The translations under genes and the position numbers were made by a program. The notes under the pieces are model-generated. The model was not told where the DNA came from. It saw nothing but the letters and a program-made list of their open reading frames with translations, and searched no databases. Positions 24,512 through 33,941 of a DNA stretch of 59,726 nucleotides are shown here, in pieces. Each line of letters opens with the position of its first letter. Within the stretch, counting starts at the first letter, position 1. This DNA is from Chloroflexota bacterium. GTDB taxonomy: Bacteria > Chloroflexota > Anaerolineae > Anaerolineales > Villigracilaceae. The stretch lies in NCBI GenBank assembly GCA_013388685.1, contig JACAET010000046.1, positions 1-59,726 on the forward strand. The letters are read 5' to 3'.

Positions 24512-24540
24512 ACTATACTGTATTCCCCATCATCGTGCAA
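24512..24540 (-). promoter_or_regulatory. Sigma-A-type promoter of the glycosyltransferase-NHL gene
   Basis: On the minus strand, -35 TTGCAC (24535-24540), 17-bp spacer, -10 TATAGT (24512-24517). The start codon is 34 bases downstream of the -10 box. Confidence 0.65.
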
Positions 24541-24658
24541 GAAGTACTCATACGCGATTAACATGTGTGGAAAACGGGCTGTGGTTTTGAAGCAGTCTTG
24601 CCATTCTAATTTTCGTGTAGCCAATATACAACAATCTCATCTTCGAAATAAGCGAAAC

Positions 24659-24843
24659 AAAACGTCCCAAAGAGGAGGGGCTGCCGCCAAAATCACGCTC
24701 TGTAAAGCCTGATGTCGTTGCGAGCTGCCGCAAGCGACGAAGCAATCCCCTTGATTCCATGGGAGACTGCTTACCCTTTAGGTACGCTTTGCAGTCGCTT
24801 CGCTCACAGTGACAGACTTTGAGGGTGTTTGCAACAGAGCAAG
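24659..24843. repeat. Chimeric repeat: half of a hairpin element joined to a damaged MITE-like element
   Basis: 24659-24709 matches the left arm and loop of the hairpin at 28832-28892 (AAAACGTCCC, GCCGCCAAAATC, CGCTCTGTAAAGCC). Exactly where the right arm should follow, the sequence switches to TGATGTCGTTGCGAGC and continues as a relative of the element at 1796-1981. It ends in the intact terminus TTTGCAACAGAGCA (24830-24843). No target duplication is seen. The flanks 24541-24658 and 24844-24892 hold no recognisable gene. Confidence 0.65.
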
Positions 24844-24892
24844 GTTATTCCATAAACAAACCGGGGAACCATGTTGCAAGAGAGCGCGACAC

Positions 24893-26002
<1,110 letters not shown>

Positions 26003-26142
26003 GGGGGAGGGTGGTAATTGGTGATTGGTAATTGGTAGATTGGTAGAGGGGTTTTTCAGGAATATATCACGAAACATGACGCATATGAACGATGCCACGC
26101 CCCATTCGTTTATTGAGTCCACTGCAAAAACCTTGAAGTTTC

Positions 26143-26205
26143 ACCACAAAGACACAGAGTCACGGAGATTTCTTTCATTACAAACCCGGCGTCTCCGTGT
26201 CTCAG
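26143..26205. repeat. Imperfect hairpin repeat (CACGGAGA ... TCTCCGTGTCTCAGTGGT)
   Basis: The arms ACCACAAAGACACAGAG plus CACGGAGA and TCTCCGTGTCTCAGTGGT are imperfectly complementary. A cleaner copy lies at 44422-44485. It follows the stop of the TIR-STAND gene and may help end that transcript. The rest of 26003-26264 holds repeated ttggtaattggta words and no gene. Confidence 0.55.
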
Positions 26206-26264
26206 TGGTTCGATTTTTACCTTTTTGTAGTGGACTCTTTATTCGTTCCCCCATTCGTTGACGC

Positions 26265-28760
26265 TCACCCCTCCAGCGACTCCAGATTCTTCCGCACGAT
26301 CTTGATATGGGGATGCTCTGGCGGCAGGAACTTTTGCAAAATTCGCAGGGCGCGCTCGAACGCCTGCCGCGCCCCCGCCAGGTCGCCCAGGTCGTGCAGC
26401 ACCATGCCCAGGTTGTTGACGTCACGGGCGATGTTGGGATGGTCGGGACCGAAGGTGGCTTCGTCCATCTTCAGAGCGCGCTCGAAGGCCTGCCGCGCCC
26501 CCGCCAGGTCGCCCAGGGCACGCAGCACATTGCCCAGGTTGTTGACGCGAATGGCGACGTTGGGATGGTCGGGACCGAAGGCGGCTTCGTCTATCTTCAG
26601 GGCGCGCTCGAACGCCTGCCGCGCCCCCGCCAGGTCGCCCAGGTCCTGCAGCACCATGCCCAGGTTGTTGGTTGTCGCGGCAACATAAGGATGATTTTCG
26701 GGCAATGTTTTCTCGAGTATCTTCAACACTCGCTCGAACGCCTGCCGCGCCCCCGCCAGGTCGCCTTGTTGCCTGAGTACTTCGCCCAGGTTGTTGGTTG
26801 TCGCGGCAACATAAGGATGATTTTCGGGCAATGTTTTCTCGAGTATCTTCAACACTCGCTCGAACGCCTGCCGAGCCCCCGCCAGGTCGCCCAGGTCCTG
26901 CAGCACACTGCCCAGGTTGTTGACGTCCGTGGCGACTTCGGGATGGTCGGGACCGAAGGCGGCTTCATCTATCTTCAGGGCGCGCTCGCAGGCAGCGCGG
27001 GCGGCGGGGTAATCGGCAACAGCGTGCAAGTGAAGGCCAAAATTGTTCCACAGCCTGCCTATCCCTCCCAGATTCGCTTCTTCGGCGCGGGCGGCGAGGA
27101 GCGGCAGGTGCGGGCGCAGCGGCTGGAAGCGGGCGGGCAGGCCCGTTTCCAGCGACTCATACGACAAATCTCCCAGCGCGTTTGCCAGTCTTTCCAGCAG
27201 GTCGCCCGTTTCCCGCGCCAGCAGGCGGGCGTACTCCGCCAGCAGGGGGTGGATGGCGGGGAGGTGGTCTTCGCCTTCCTTCAGCAGTCCCAGGCCGTAG
27301 AGCAACCCCAGCGCTTCGTCGCAGGCTTCGCTGGAGAGGCTGAGCGCCCGCTCGAAAATTTCCAGCGGGATGGGCGCGTTCGGGGCAAGATAGCCCGCCA
27401 TGCGGAAAATGTTCCGCGCTGTTTCGTCCTGCACCTGCTGCCACGAGAGGGCAAAGGTGGCTTGCAGATCGAGGTCGTGACCGGTTGGGGCGGGCAGGTC
27501 GGTGCGCCAGGCGCGCATCGAGGGATGCTCCAGCGCAGCGCGGCCCTGTTCCAGGTAAGCCTCCAGAGTCAGGCGCGGGTGGCCGTTCAGGTAGCGCGCC
27601 GCCAGTTCCAGCGCCAGCGGCAGGTGACCCAGTTGTTCCGCCAGGCGCGCCAGGTCTTCGCCGCGGTCGCTGCGTTGGGTCAGGGCGCGGCGCAGGAAAT
27701 CCAGACTTTCCGCCGGGTTGAAGACCTCCAGCGGCAGGGGGCGCAGTCCGCTGGCGGGGGGCCAGTCCGTGCGGCGGGAGGTGATGAGCAGGCGCAGGCT
27801 GGAATGCCCCAGCAGGCTGAGCGCGGCGTGAAGCGCGTGCGGCTCTTCAAAGTTATCGAGAATCACCAGCCGCGGACCGTCGCTCTTCCAGGCGTGCAGG
27901 GTGAACGTCACCTGCGAGGGCTGGTCATCGGGGAAATTGGGCAGGTTCATGGCGCGCCCACAGCGGGCGATCTCGGCTTCGAGTTGGGAGGGGTCAGCCA
28001 GGTTCAGCCAGTGTACGCCGCGGAAGTAGCGCCCGAAGCGGTAGGCGAACTCCACCGCCAGTTGCGTCTTTCCCACCCCGCCCATGCCGGCAATCGCCTG
28101 GTTGATGACTACAGACGTCTCTCCCCTCTCCCTTATCCCCCCTCTCCCTTTGGGAGAGGGGCCGGGGGTGAGGGCGGGGGTGAGGGTGAGGGCCTCCGCC
28201 AGGGCGCGCAATTGCGCCTCGCGCCCGGTAAAGAGCGGATTGGGCGGGAAGGGCAGGGACGAGCCGAGCGGCAAGTCGCCGGGGGGAGGGAGCGCTTCTT
28301 CCTCCGACGGGAGGCCTGCTTCTGTTTTCTGACGCGGTCGCGGCGCGACGCCTTTGATTCCGCACGCCAGGCGATAGAGGGCGTCTTCATCGTCCAGACC
28401 GGCGCGAAAATCCACCCAGGTGGTTCTTTGTAGAAAACGGGGAAGTTTCAGGGTTGTGTTATCGGGCGCGCCGGGCAGCAGCACAGGAATCACGCGGCGG
28501 TTTTTATCTTTCACGCGCTCCTCGATGGCGGCGCGCATCTCTTCGTTTTCCCACGGACCGATGCCCGAAGGTCCCACAAAGACGGCGTAAGTCTGGCATT
28601 CGTCGAGCGCCTCTTCGATTGCTTCCTGCCACGGTTCGCCGGGAATCAAATTCCACGTATCGAGCCAGACTTCGAAACCCCGCTCCTCCAACTTGTGTGC
28701 CAGAGTTTCGACGGCGGGTTTGTCTTTTCCATTGTGGCTGAGGAAGACATCGAATTTCAT
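26265..28760 (-). CDS. TIR-STAND NTPase-TPR protein, candidate antiphage or signalling sensor
   Basis: 831 residues. TIR domain at about 1-140: FDVFLSHNGKDKPAVE, then VFVGPSGIGPWENEEMRAAI, where the WxxxE-type glutamate is the expected NADase residue. NB-ARC-like STAND ATPase at about 175-500 with Walker A GMGGVGKTQL (K231), Walker B LVILDN (about 298-303) and LLITSRRTDW. C-terminal sensor of six 42-residue kinesin-light-chain-type TPRs. This architecture matches bacterial NLR-like defence proteins, in which ligand binding by the repeats drives oligomerisation and NAD depletion (family knowledge). The ligand is unknown. A palindromic element is inserted in frame at about residues 191-214. TACAAT at 28801-28806 is a likely -10. 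Confidence 0.82.
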   Translation of the reverse strand: MKFDVFLSHNGKDKPAVETLAHKLEERGFEVWLDTWNLIPGEPWQEAIEEALDECQTYAVFVGPSGIGPWENEEMRAAIEERVKDKNRRVIPVLLPGAPDNTTLKLPRFLQRTTWVDFRAGLDDEDALYRLACGIKGVAPRPRQKTEAGLPSEEEALPPPGDLPLGSSLPFPPNPLFTGREAQLRALAEALTLTPALTPGPSPKGRGGIRERGETSVVINQAIAGMGGVGKTQLAVEFAYRFGRYFRGVHWLNLADPSQLEAEIARCGRAMNLPNFPDDQPSQVTFTLHAWKSDGPRLVILDNFEEPHALHAALSLLGHSSLRLLITSRRTDWPPASGLRPLPLEVFNPAESLDFLRRALTQRSDRGEDLARLAEQLGHLPLALELAARYLNGHPRLTLEAYLEQGRAALEHPSMRAWRTDLPAPTGHDLDLQATFALSWQQVQDETARNIFRMAGYLAPNAPIPLEIFERALSLSSEACDEALGLLYGLGLLKEGEDHLPAIHPLLAEYARLLARETGDLLERLANALGDLSYESLETGLPARFQPLRPHLPLLAARAEEANLGGIGRLWNNFGLHLHAVADYPAARAACERALKIDEAAFGPDHPEVATDVNNLGSVLQDLGDLAGARQAFERVLKILEKTLPENHPYVAATTNNLGEVLRQQGDLAGARQAFERVLKILEKTLPENHPYVAATTNNLGMVLQDLGDLAGARQAFERALKIDEAAFGPDHPNVAIRVNNLGNVLRALGDLAGARQAFERALKMDEATFGPDHPNIARDVNNLGMVLHDLGDLAGARQAFERALRILQKFLPPEHPHIKIVRKNLESLEG
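26320..27040 (-). repeat. Tandem 126-bp repeats encoding TPR units of the TIR-STAND protein
   Basis: Six units of 126 bp, most sharing NNLGxVL, DLAGARQAFERxLKI and (GPDHP/PENHP). Two unit types occur in the order A-B-B-A-A-B by their central DEAAFGPDHP or LEKTLPENHP. Units two and three are almost identical in DNA (including CAACATAAGGATGATTTTCG on the plus strand), a sign of recent duplication or conversion. Edges are approximate. Confidence 0.85.
28118..28190. repeat. Palindromic element inserted in frame within the TIR-STAND gene
   Basis: Core CCCCTCTCCC-TTT-GGGAGAGGGG (28139-28161) followed by the GGGGGTGAGGG word, same family as 2083-2115. It encodes LTPALTPGPSPKGRGG in the protein just ahead of the P-loop domain and keeps the frame open. 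Confidence 0.78.
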
Positions 28761-28831
28761 GCGCTCTCCCTGTTTCCGTTTACCGGACGACGATGACGGG
28801 ATTGTACCGCAAAGAGCCGCCGCTCACGAAA

Positions 28832-28892
28832 AAACGTCCCGAAGGCTGGTTTTGCCGCCAAAATCGCGCTCTGTAAAGCCTTCGGGACGTTT
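28832..28892 (-). terminator. Terminator of the HAD phosphatase gene
   Basis: AAACGTCCCGAAGGCT (28832-28847) pairs perfectly with AGCCTTCGGGACGTTT (28877-28892) around a 29-base loop. On the minus strand it is followed by a T6 run. The arm overlaps the stop codon of the HAD gene. The loop contains the word shared with 24683-24709. Confidence 0.8.
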
Positions 28893-29677
28893 CACGAGAC
28901 CAGCTCGCTCAAATCGCTGGCGATCAGGTCAATTTTCGGCGTCCACGCTTCCGCCTGTTCGCGCGTGGAGACTCCGCTCAGCACGAGCGCGGTCGGGCAT
29001 CCCGCCGCCTGCCCTGCGGCGATGTCGGTTTCGAGCCGGTCGCCCACCACGAGGGTCTCTTCTTTTCGCGCGCCGAGCCGTTCCAGCGCGAGTTCCATCA
29101 AGGAGGGGGAGGGCTTGCCCGCCACCGCCGGCTTCACGCCTGTGGCAGTGGTGATGACCGAAAGCCACGCTCCCGCCCCGGGGATTTCGCCGCGCGGGGT
29201 GGGGAAGGTCTTGTCATCGTTGGTGGCATAAAACGGGACGCCGTTCCGCACGAGCAAAGTCGCTTCGGCAACCTTCTGGAAGGTGATCTCGCGGTCAATG
29301 CCCATGACGAACGCCTGCGCTTCGGGCGCGCGCTCCAGGGGCAGGATTTCGAATCCCTGGCCGCTCAACGCCGCGCGGACGCCGTTCCCGCCGATCACGA
29401 AGACCTTTGTCCCAGGCGGGTAGGTCCGCCCCAGCAGGAAGGCAAGTCCCAGCGCAGAGGTGACGATTTGAGACGCGTCCACCTCCACGCCGAGGCTGGC
29501 GAGTTTTTGCCGATATTCTTCGGGCGTTTTCGTCCCGTTATTGGTGGCAAAGGCGAATTTCAGCCCGCGAGCGCGGATGCGCTGAAAAATGGCTGGCAGG
29601 TCGCCAATGGGCGCGTCCGATTTCCAGAGCACGCCGTCCATATCGAGGATGAGGGCTTTGATGTGTGAGGGGAGCAA
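28892..29677 (-). CDS. HAD-superfamily phosphatase, NagD/phosphoglycolate phosphatase-like
   Basis: 261 residues of the HAD IIA subfamily. Seen: the nucleophile motif LILDMDGVLW (about residues 8-17), motif II in FAFATNNGTKT, a C2 cap, then KPSPSLMELALERLG (motif III lysine) and VVGDRLETDIAAGQAAG (motif IV aspartates). It dephosphorylates small sugar or nucleotide phosphates, and the substrate is not fixed by sequence. TTG 29675-29677 is chosen because AAAGGAG lies 7 bases upstream and the HAD fold starts at once. A longer TTG start would add 15 unconserved residues. TATAAT (29702-29707) lies upstream. Confidence 0.88.
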   Translation of the reverse strand: MLPSHIKALILDMDGVLWKSDAPIGDLPAIFQRIRARGLKFAFATNNGTKTPEEYRQKLASLGVEVDASQIVTSALGLAFLLGRTYPPGTKVFVIGGNGVRAALSGQGFEILPLERAPEAQAFVMGIDREITFQKVAEATLLVRNGVPFYATNDDKTFPTPRGEIPGAGAWLSVITTATGVKPAVAGKPSPSLMELALERLGARKEETLVVGDRLETDIAAGQAAGCPTALVLSGVSTREQAEAWTPKIDLIASDLSELVS

Positions 29678-29720
29678 GGGGAACTCCTTTCGTGGAGAGG
29701 GATTATATCGTACGCATAAC

Positions 29721-29756
29721 AAACCGCCCCGAAGGGTAGCGCCTTCGGGACGGTTT
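29721..29756 (-). terminator. Terminator between clpP and the HAD gene
   Basis: AAACCGCCCCGAAGG (29721-29735) pairs with CCTTCGGGACGGTTT (29742-29756) with one mismatch and a 6-base loop. On the minus strand it ends the clpP transcript. Confidence 0.7.
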
Positions 29757-29781
29757 CAAAGTCTTTGGACTGCCGCGCCGC

Positions 29782-30393
<612 letters not shown>

Positions 30394-30444
30394 GATGGTC
30401 TCCTTGAGTGCTGGCGATGATACCTGCGCTCTGTTGGAAAATTG

Positions 30445-31905
30445 TTAATTCTTTGTTTCCGCTTCGGAGGAACCTTCGCTGACAGAGGACGCTTCATTCG
30501 CCGGGACGGCTGTTTCGGCTTCCCCAGCCTTTTCCTCCGCCGACGCTTCTTCCGCTGCCAGCGCGGCTTTTTCCGCCTGGCGTTCTTCCGGAGACTTGTA
30601 TTCGCCGGTGGCGATGGATTTGAGCAGGTCGAGCGCCTGGCGGGTCAGCACGCGGTTGGCGGATTCCATTGCCACTGCCTGGGCGAATTGCTGCTGTCCC
30701 TTTTTGCCGCCGCGGATTTTCTGCATGTCCAAACCCTGCATGATCAGCGAATTCAGGGTATGGTTGAACTCGGCGTCCAGCGATTCGTTGCTCACTTCCA
30801 GTTTTTCGCGGCGGACGATTTCATCGAGGATGAGCGAACGTTCGAGGCGTTTCTTCGCCACCGGCTTGACCTCCTCCTCGATGAACTGTTCGCGCGTGGT
30901 ATTGCGGATTTTGAAATATGTATCCAAATCCATACCCTGCTGGGCGAGGCGGTTGCTCAAATCTTCCAGTACGTGTTCGCTTTCGTGGTCGAGCGAATGC
31001 TGGTGATACTTGAAGGTGGCGCCTTCTTTGATCTTTTCGATCAACTCCACGAAGTATTTGTCGTCGTATTCGGCTTTGGAACGGGCTTCCACATCCTTTT
31101 TGACCGCTTCCACCAGGTCTGCGAGTGTTTCGCCGGCGCCGACTGTTTTGGCAAATTCGTCGTCGAGCTCGGGCAGGGTTACCGCGCGCACGGTCTTGAC
31201 CGTCACGTCCATCTCGACCTCCCTGCCCCGCAATTCTTCCACATCCCACTCTTCGGGGAAGGCGTGTTTGATGGTCTTGACGTCGCCGGGTTTCATGCCT
31301 GTCAGTTCTTTGGCAAAGCCGCTATAGGGCCATTCGGTGTCACGCTCTTCGGCGCGGATCAGGGTGGCGAACCCCTCGCGGTTCAATTCGGAGGTTTCGG
31401 ATTTGACGTCCACGAGGATGTAGTCGCCCTCCTGCGCTTCGCGCTCGACGTTTTCAGTGATGGCGTACATTTGGCGGAGGTCCGCCAGGGCTTTATCCAC
31501 CTCTTCCTGGGAGGGTGCAGTCCACTCGTAGGGCAGGCGGGTGGAGAGATAGTCGCCCAGGTCCACTTCGGGGGCGAGGGGGACGCGGAAGGTGAGTTTG
31601 ACGGGATCGAGGGAGTCGATTGATTCGAGCGTTCCCGCCGCGCCCGGTTCCACTCCCGCTTCCTTGAGAATGTTCGAATATTCGTCGTCCACGAACATAT
31701 CTATTGCCTGTTCCATGACCGCCTGTTCCCCATAATTGAGGACGATCATGTGATAGGGCGCCTTGCCCGGGCGGAAGCCGGGGATCTTGCCGCGCTCCGA
31801 AATTTTGCGCGCTGCGCGGCGTTTGTATTGCTCGATCTTTTCCGCATCCACTTCGACCGATAATTTGGCTTCATGGTTTTCTTCGAATGTCTTTTGAATG
31901 TTCAA
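30445..31905 (-). CDS. tig: Trigger factor, ribosome-associated chaperone and prolyl isomerase
   Basis: 486 residues. Ribosome-binding domain with RAARKISERGKIPGFRPGKAP (the GFRxGKxP signature), an FKBP-like domain at about 160-245 (YILVDVKSET, GFAKELTGMKPGD), and a long helical C-terminal domain with an acidic alanine-rich tail. TTG 31903-31905 is preferred: it gives the standard NIQKTFEENHEAKL start and has GGAGAAA upstream. An ATG at 31927-31929 would add eight residues. tRNA-Leu lies 53 bases upstream on the same strand, so tRNA, tig and clpP may share a transcript. Confidence 0.94.
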   Translation of the reverse strand: MNIQKTFEENHEAKLSVEVDAEKIEQYKRRAARKISERGKIPGFRPGKAPYHMIVLNYGEQAVMEQAIDMFVDDEYSNILKEAGVEPGAAGTLESIDSLDPVKLTFRVPLAPEVDLGDYLSTRLPYEWTAPSQEEVDKALADLRQMYAITENVEREAQEGDYILVDVKSETSELNREGFATLIRAEERDTEWPYSGFAKELTGMKPGDVKTIKHAFPEEWDVEELRGREVEMDVTVKTVRAVTLPELDDEFAKTVGAGETLADLVEAVKKDVEARSKAEYDDKYFVELIEKIKEGATFKYHQHSLDHESEHVLEDLSNRLAQQGMDLDTYFKIRNTTREQFIEEEVKPVAKKRLERSLILDEIVRREKLEVSNESLDAEFNHTLNSLIMQGLDMQKIRGGKKGQQQFAQAVAMESANRVLTRQALDLLKSIATGEYKSPEERQAEKAALAAEEASAEEKAGEAETAVPANEASSVSEGSSEAETKN

Positions 31906-31958
31906 GTTGGTTTCTCCGTATCGTCCCATCTCTTGGGGAGAGGGCAAGGTGGTGTCAA

Positions 31959-32040
31959 TGGGGACGGTGGGGGTCGAACCCACACGCCTTGCGGCACATG
32001 ATCCTAAGTCATGCTCGTCTGCCAGTTCCGACACGTCCCC
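31959..32040 (-). tRNA. tRNA-Leu (anticodon UAG)
   Basis: Acceptor stem GGGGACG/CGTCCCC, anticodon stem CATGA/TCATG with loop CTTAGGA giving anticodon TAG, a long variable arm as expected for leucine, and T arm GTGGG-TTCGACC-CCCAC. The discriminator is A. CCA is not encoded. Confidence 0.95.
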
Positions 32041-32078
32041 GAGTGACTTTGATGTGTTCGTTGCCCAAAGGCGGCGAA

Positions 32079-32084
32079 ATTATA
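32079..32084 (-). promoter_or_regulatory. -10 box for the tRNA-Leu/tig transcript
   Basis: TATAAT on the minus strand, 38 bases before the mature tRNA 5' end. No clear -35 hexamer at standard spacing. Confidence 0.5.
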
Positions 32085-32106
32085 ACTTGATTTTCGTCAT
32101 TTGCGA

Positions 32107-32134
32107 TTGACGATTCGCCATTGGTGGGTATAAT
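32107..32134 (+). promoter_or_regulatory. Sigma-A-type promoter of the gene at 32231
   Basis: -35 TTGACG (32107-32112), 16-bp spacer, -10 TATAAT (32129-32134). It is divergent from the tRNA-Leu promoter and gives an untranslated leader of about 90 bases. Confidence 0.7.
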
Positions 32135-32230
32135 CCTGCGCTTGTATTCGTTCCTTTCCCGCAAGACCGCCTCCCTTTTGGGCAGGCGGAGGAAAAACCT
32201 GGAAAACAACACACTCAACCGGAGCCCGCA

Positions 32231-32641
32231 TTGAGCAGATTGATTAAAACCGAAACCACCGGAAACGACCGGACACGCCTGAGCAAATCTGTTGTGCTGG
32301 CGGTACGCGAACTCGCCAAACAAAAGGATGTGACGTCCGAAGCCCGCGATCTTGCCGCGTTCATCGCGCTGGCGTTGCAAGCCATTGCCGACGGTATTGA
32401 CGAATCGGTGGCGGCTTGGGAGAAGCGCGGTTACTGGGTCAAAGCGGACCGTTTTCGCATGGAGTGGCTGTGGACGGGTCAAGCTGCCGCGAGGTTGAAG
32501 AAGGCTGTGCTGAACGACGATTGGGGGACGATTGCTCTAGTCCTGCCCCACATCGCGCAGAAACTGGGCAAAGTTCAGATTGCGGAAAATCACCGCCTGG
32601 GCAGACCATGGGTGGGGATGTATGAAAGACTGAAGGAATAG
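32231..32641 (+). CDS. Hypothetical protein, 136 residues, mainly helical
   Basis: No family recognised. It starts LSRLIKTETTGNDRTRLSKS from a TTG with GGAG 7 bases upstream, and a strong promoter precedes it. The protein is basic and alpha-helical (ARDLAAFIALALQAIADGIDESV, then AWEKRGYWVKADRFRMEWLW). There is no signal peptide, membrane helix or known catalytic motif. Strong promoter and clean frame support a real gene. It may be a lineage-specific small regulator or adaptor, but nothing proves it. Confidence 0.7.
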   Translation: MSRLIKTETTGNDRTRLSKSVVLAVRELAKQKDVTSEARDLAAFIALALQAIADGIDESVAAWEKRGYWVKADRFRMEWLWTGQAAARLKKAVLNDDWGTIALVLPHIAQKLGKVQIAENHRLGRPWVGMYERLKE

Positions 32642-32655
32642 GGGACGGCTGAACT

Positions 32656-33402
32656 CTATACTTCGTATCGTTCGGCATTTGCGGGAGATTCTCTCCGAAG
32701 CCCATCGAGCGCAAAGAGCGTAACAGCCAAAATCGCCCATGCGACGATCTGCGCGAGGCGTATCCCTCCAAAGAGCAGAACGCTGTCGCCGCGAAAGGCT
32801 TCTAGGAAGAGGCGCGCGGCGGATGTGAGCGCAGTAAAGGTGAGGAAGTAAATGCCCCGGTGTGGATTCGGTTTTTTAATCCAGAGCCAGCCAAAGATTA
32901 CGAGAGAAGCGAATAGTTCGTAGATTTGAACGGGATGACGGTTGGCATTCCACAGGTCAATGCTCCAGGGCATTGTGGTCGGGCTTCCAAAGGCTGTCCC
33001 TGCGGCAAAGTGGGCAAGATGCACTCCGATGGCGAGCACGGCAAAGATCGGGGTCGACGCGTCGAGCGTTCCCCAAAGTGGAAGTTTCTGCCGCTGGTTG
33101 TAGATCAGTCCGACGAGGAGCGCCGCCGCCAGCCCGCCGGTTGGGTCGAAGAGGTCGGGATTGGGCGAAAAGACACTGAACGGGCTTTGCGAGAATGCAG
33201 AGAGGTTTGAAAGCGTGAAGAATAATCGCCCGCCGAGAACGTAGGCAATGAGACTGTTGAAGGTCAGGTTGTTGAGTTGTTCCCTGGAGACGCCATGACT
33301 CTCGCTCCGCTTTTCGGCGAGCGCCAAACCGATCCACAAGGCGGCGATGGGAAGGATGAAATGCCGCGGCGGCGCGAAGAGAGAACGGAAGGCTTCGATC
33401 AC
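32656..33402 (-). CDS. Lgt-like membrane protein lacking key diacylglyceryl-transferase residues
   Basis: 248 residues with about seven membrane helices and the general Lgt layout: NSLIAYVLGGRLFFTLSNL, a GGLAAALLVGLIY segment and HPVQIYE near residue 165. The usual HGGxxG appears as TGGLAAALL, and the usual GRxGNFxNGE as GVHLAHFAAGTAFG, so the conserved arginine and histidine are absent. Activity as prolipoprotein transferase is therefore doubtful. The GTG start overlaps the stop of the TlpA-like gene by 4 bp, and three genes here form one operon. Confidence 0.7.
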   Translation of the reverse strand: MIEAFRSLFAPPRHFILPIAALWIGLALAEKRSESHGVSREQLNNLTFNSLIAYVLGGRLFFTLSNLSAFSQSPFSVFSPNPDLFDPTGGLAAALLVGLIYNQRQKLPLWGTLDASTPIFAVLAIGVHLAHFAAGTAFGSPTTMPWSIDLWNANRHPVQIYELFASLVIFGWLWIKKPNPHRGIYFLTFTALTSAARLFLEAFRGDSVLLFGGIRLAQIVAWAILAVTLFALDGLRRESPANAERYEV

Positions 33403-33941
33403 TTCAGAATCTCCTCCACCCGTGTTCGCAACAACGCTTCCGCCATCGGTCCGCCGATGACTACTTCACGGATGATACCCCGGCGGTCAATAAAGAACGA
33501 CGACGGCAGGGAACGCAATTGATAGGCGGAGCCGACACTGTTCGTGTCGTCCAGCAGGATGCGAAACGTCAGCCCGTATTCGGCGATGAACGGCGCGATG
33601 TGGGCGGGGGTGTCCTGATAGGTCATGTTGACGGCAAGCACGATCAGCCCCTTGTCTTTATATTCGTTGTAGATTTTTTCGATGGCGGGCATTTCGGCGC
33701 GGCAGGGCGGGCACCACGTCGTCCACAGGTTGACCAGTACAGCCTGCCCGCGCAGGTTGGAAAGTTTTATCGTTTCGCCTGCTGTGGTTTGCAACTCGAA
33801 ATCCGGAGCAGGAAATCCCGCTTGCGGAGCGGGGATCATCCCGGCGGTGGATGAACCGGTTCTGTCTGCGCTGACAACGATCCAGACGAGACCGAAAAGG
33901 AGAACAAGCAGGGAGGCGAGGCGGCGGTGAAGGATTGTCAT
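33399..33941 (-). CDS. TlpA-like membrane-anchored thiol-disulfide oxidoreductase
   Basis: 180 residues. An N-terminal hydrophobic segment (about 8-24) anchors or exports the protein, followed by a thioredoxin-fold domain: FPAPDFELQTTAGETIKLSNL, the redox motif WTTWCPPCRAEMP (C-P-P-C near residue 76), and the cis-proline region LRSLPSSFFIDRRG. It should reduce or oxidise extracytoplasmic cysteines, for example in cytochrome maturation. The partner is not evident. Overlaps on both sides place it in an operon with the GT87-like and Lgt-like genes. Confidence 0.88.
   Translation of the reverse strand: MTILHRRLASLLVLLFGLVWIVVSADRTGSSTAGMIPAPQAGFPAPDFELQTTAGETIKLSNLRGQAVLVNLWTTWCPPCRAEMPAIEKIYNEYKDKGLIVLAVNMTYQDTPAHIAPFIAEYGLTFRILLDDTNSVGSAYQLRSLPSSFFIDRRGIIREVVIGGPMAEALLRTRVEEILK

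Noticed and set aside
26320..27040. Regularly spaced repeats resembling a CRISPR-like array
   Set aside because: The 126-bp period is continuous coding sequence for TPR units, with no spacers and no cas genes nearby.
26307..28433. Long open frame (708 residues) on the plus strand opposite the TIR-STAND gene
   Set aside because: It is repetitive, has no domain or start signal, and mirrors the GC-rich codon use of the real minus-strand gene.
31959..32034. Extended trigger-factor start inside the tRNA-Leu gene
   Set aside because: The upstream in-frame residues come from the tRNA. The conserved protein starts at the TTG with a ribosome-binding site downstream.
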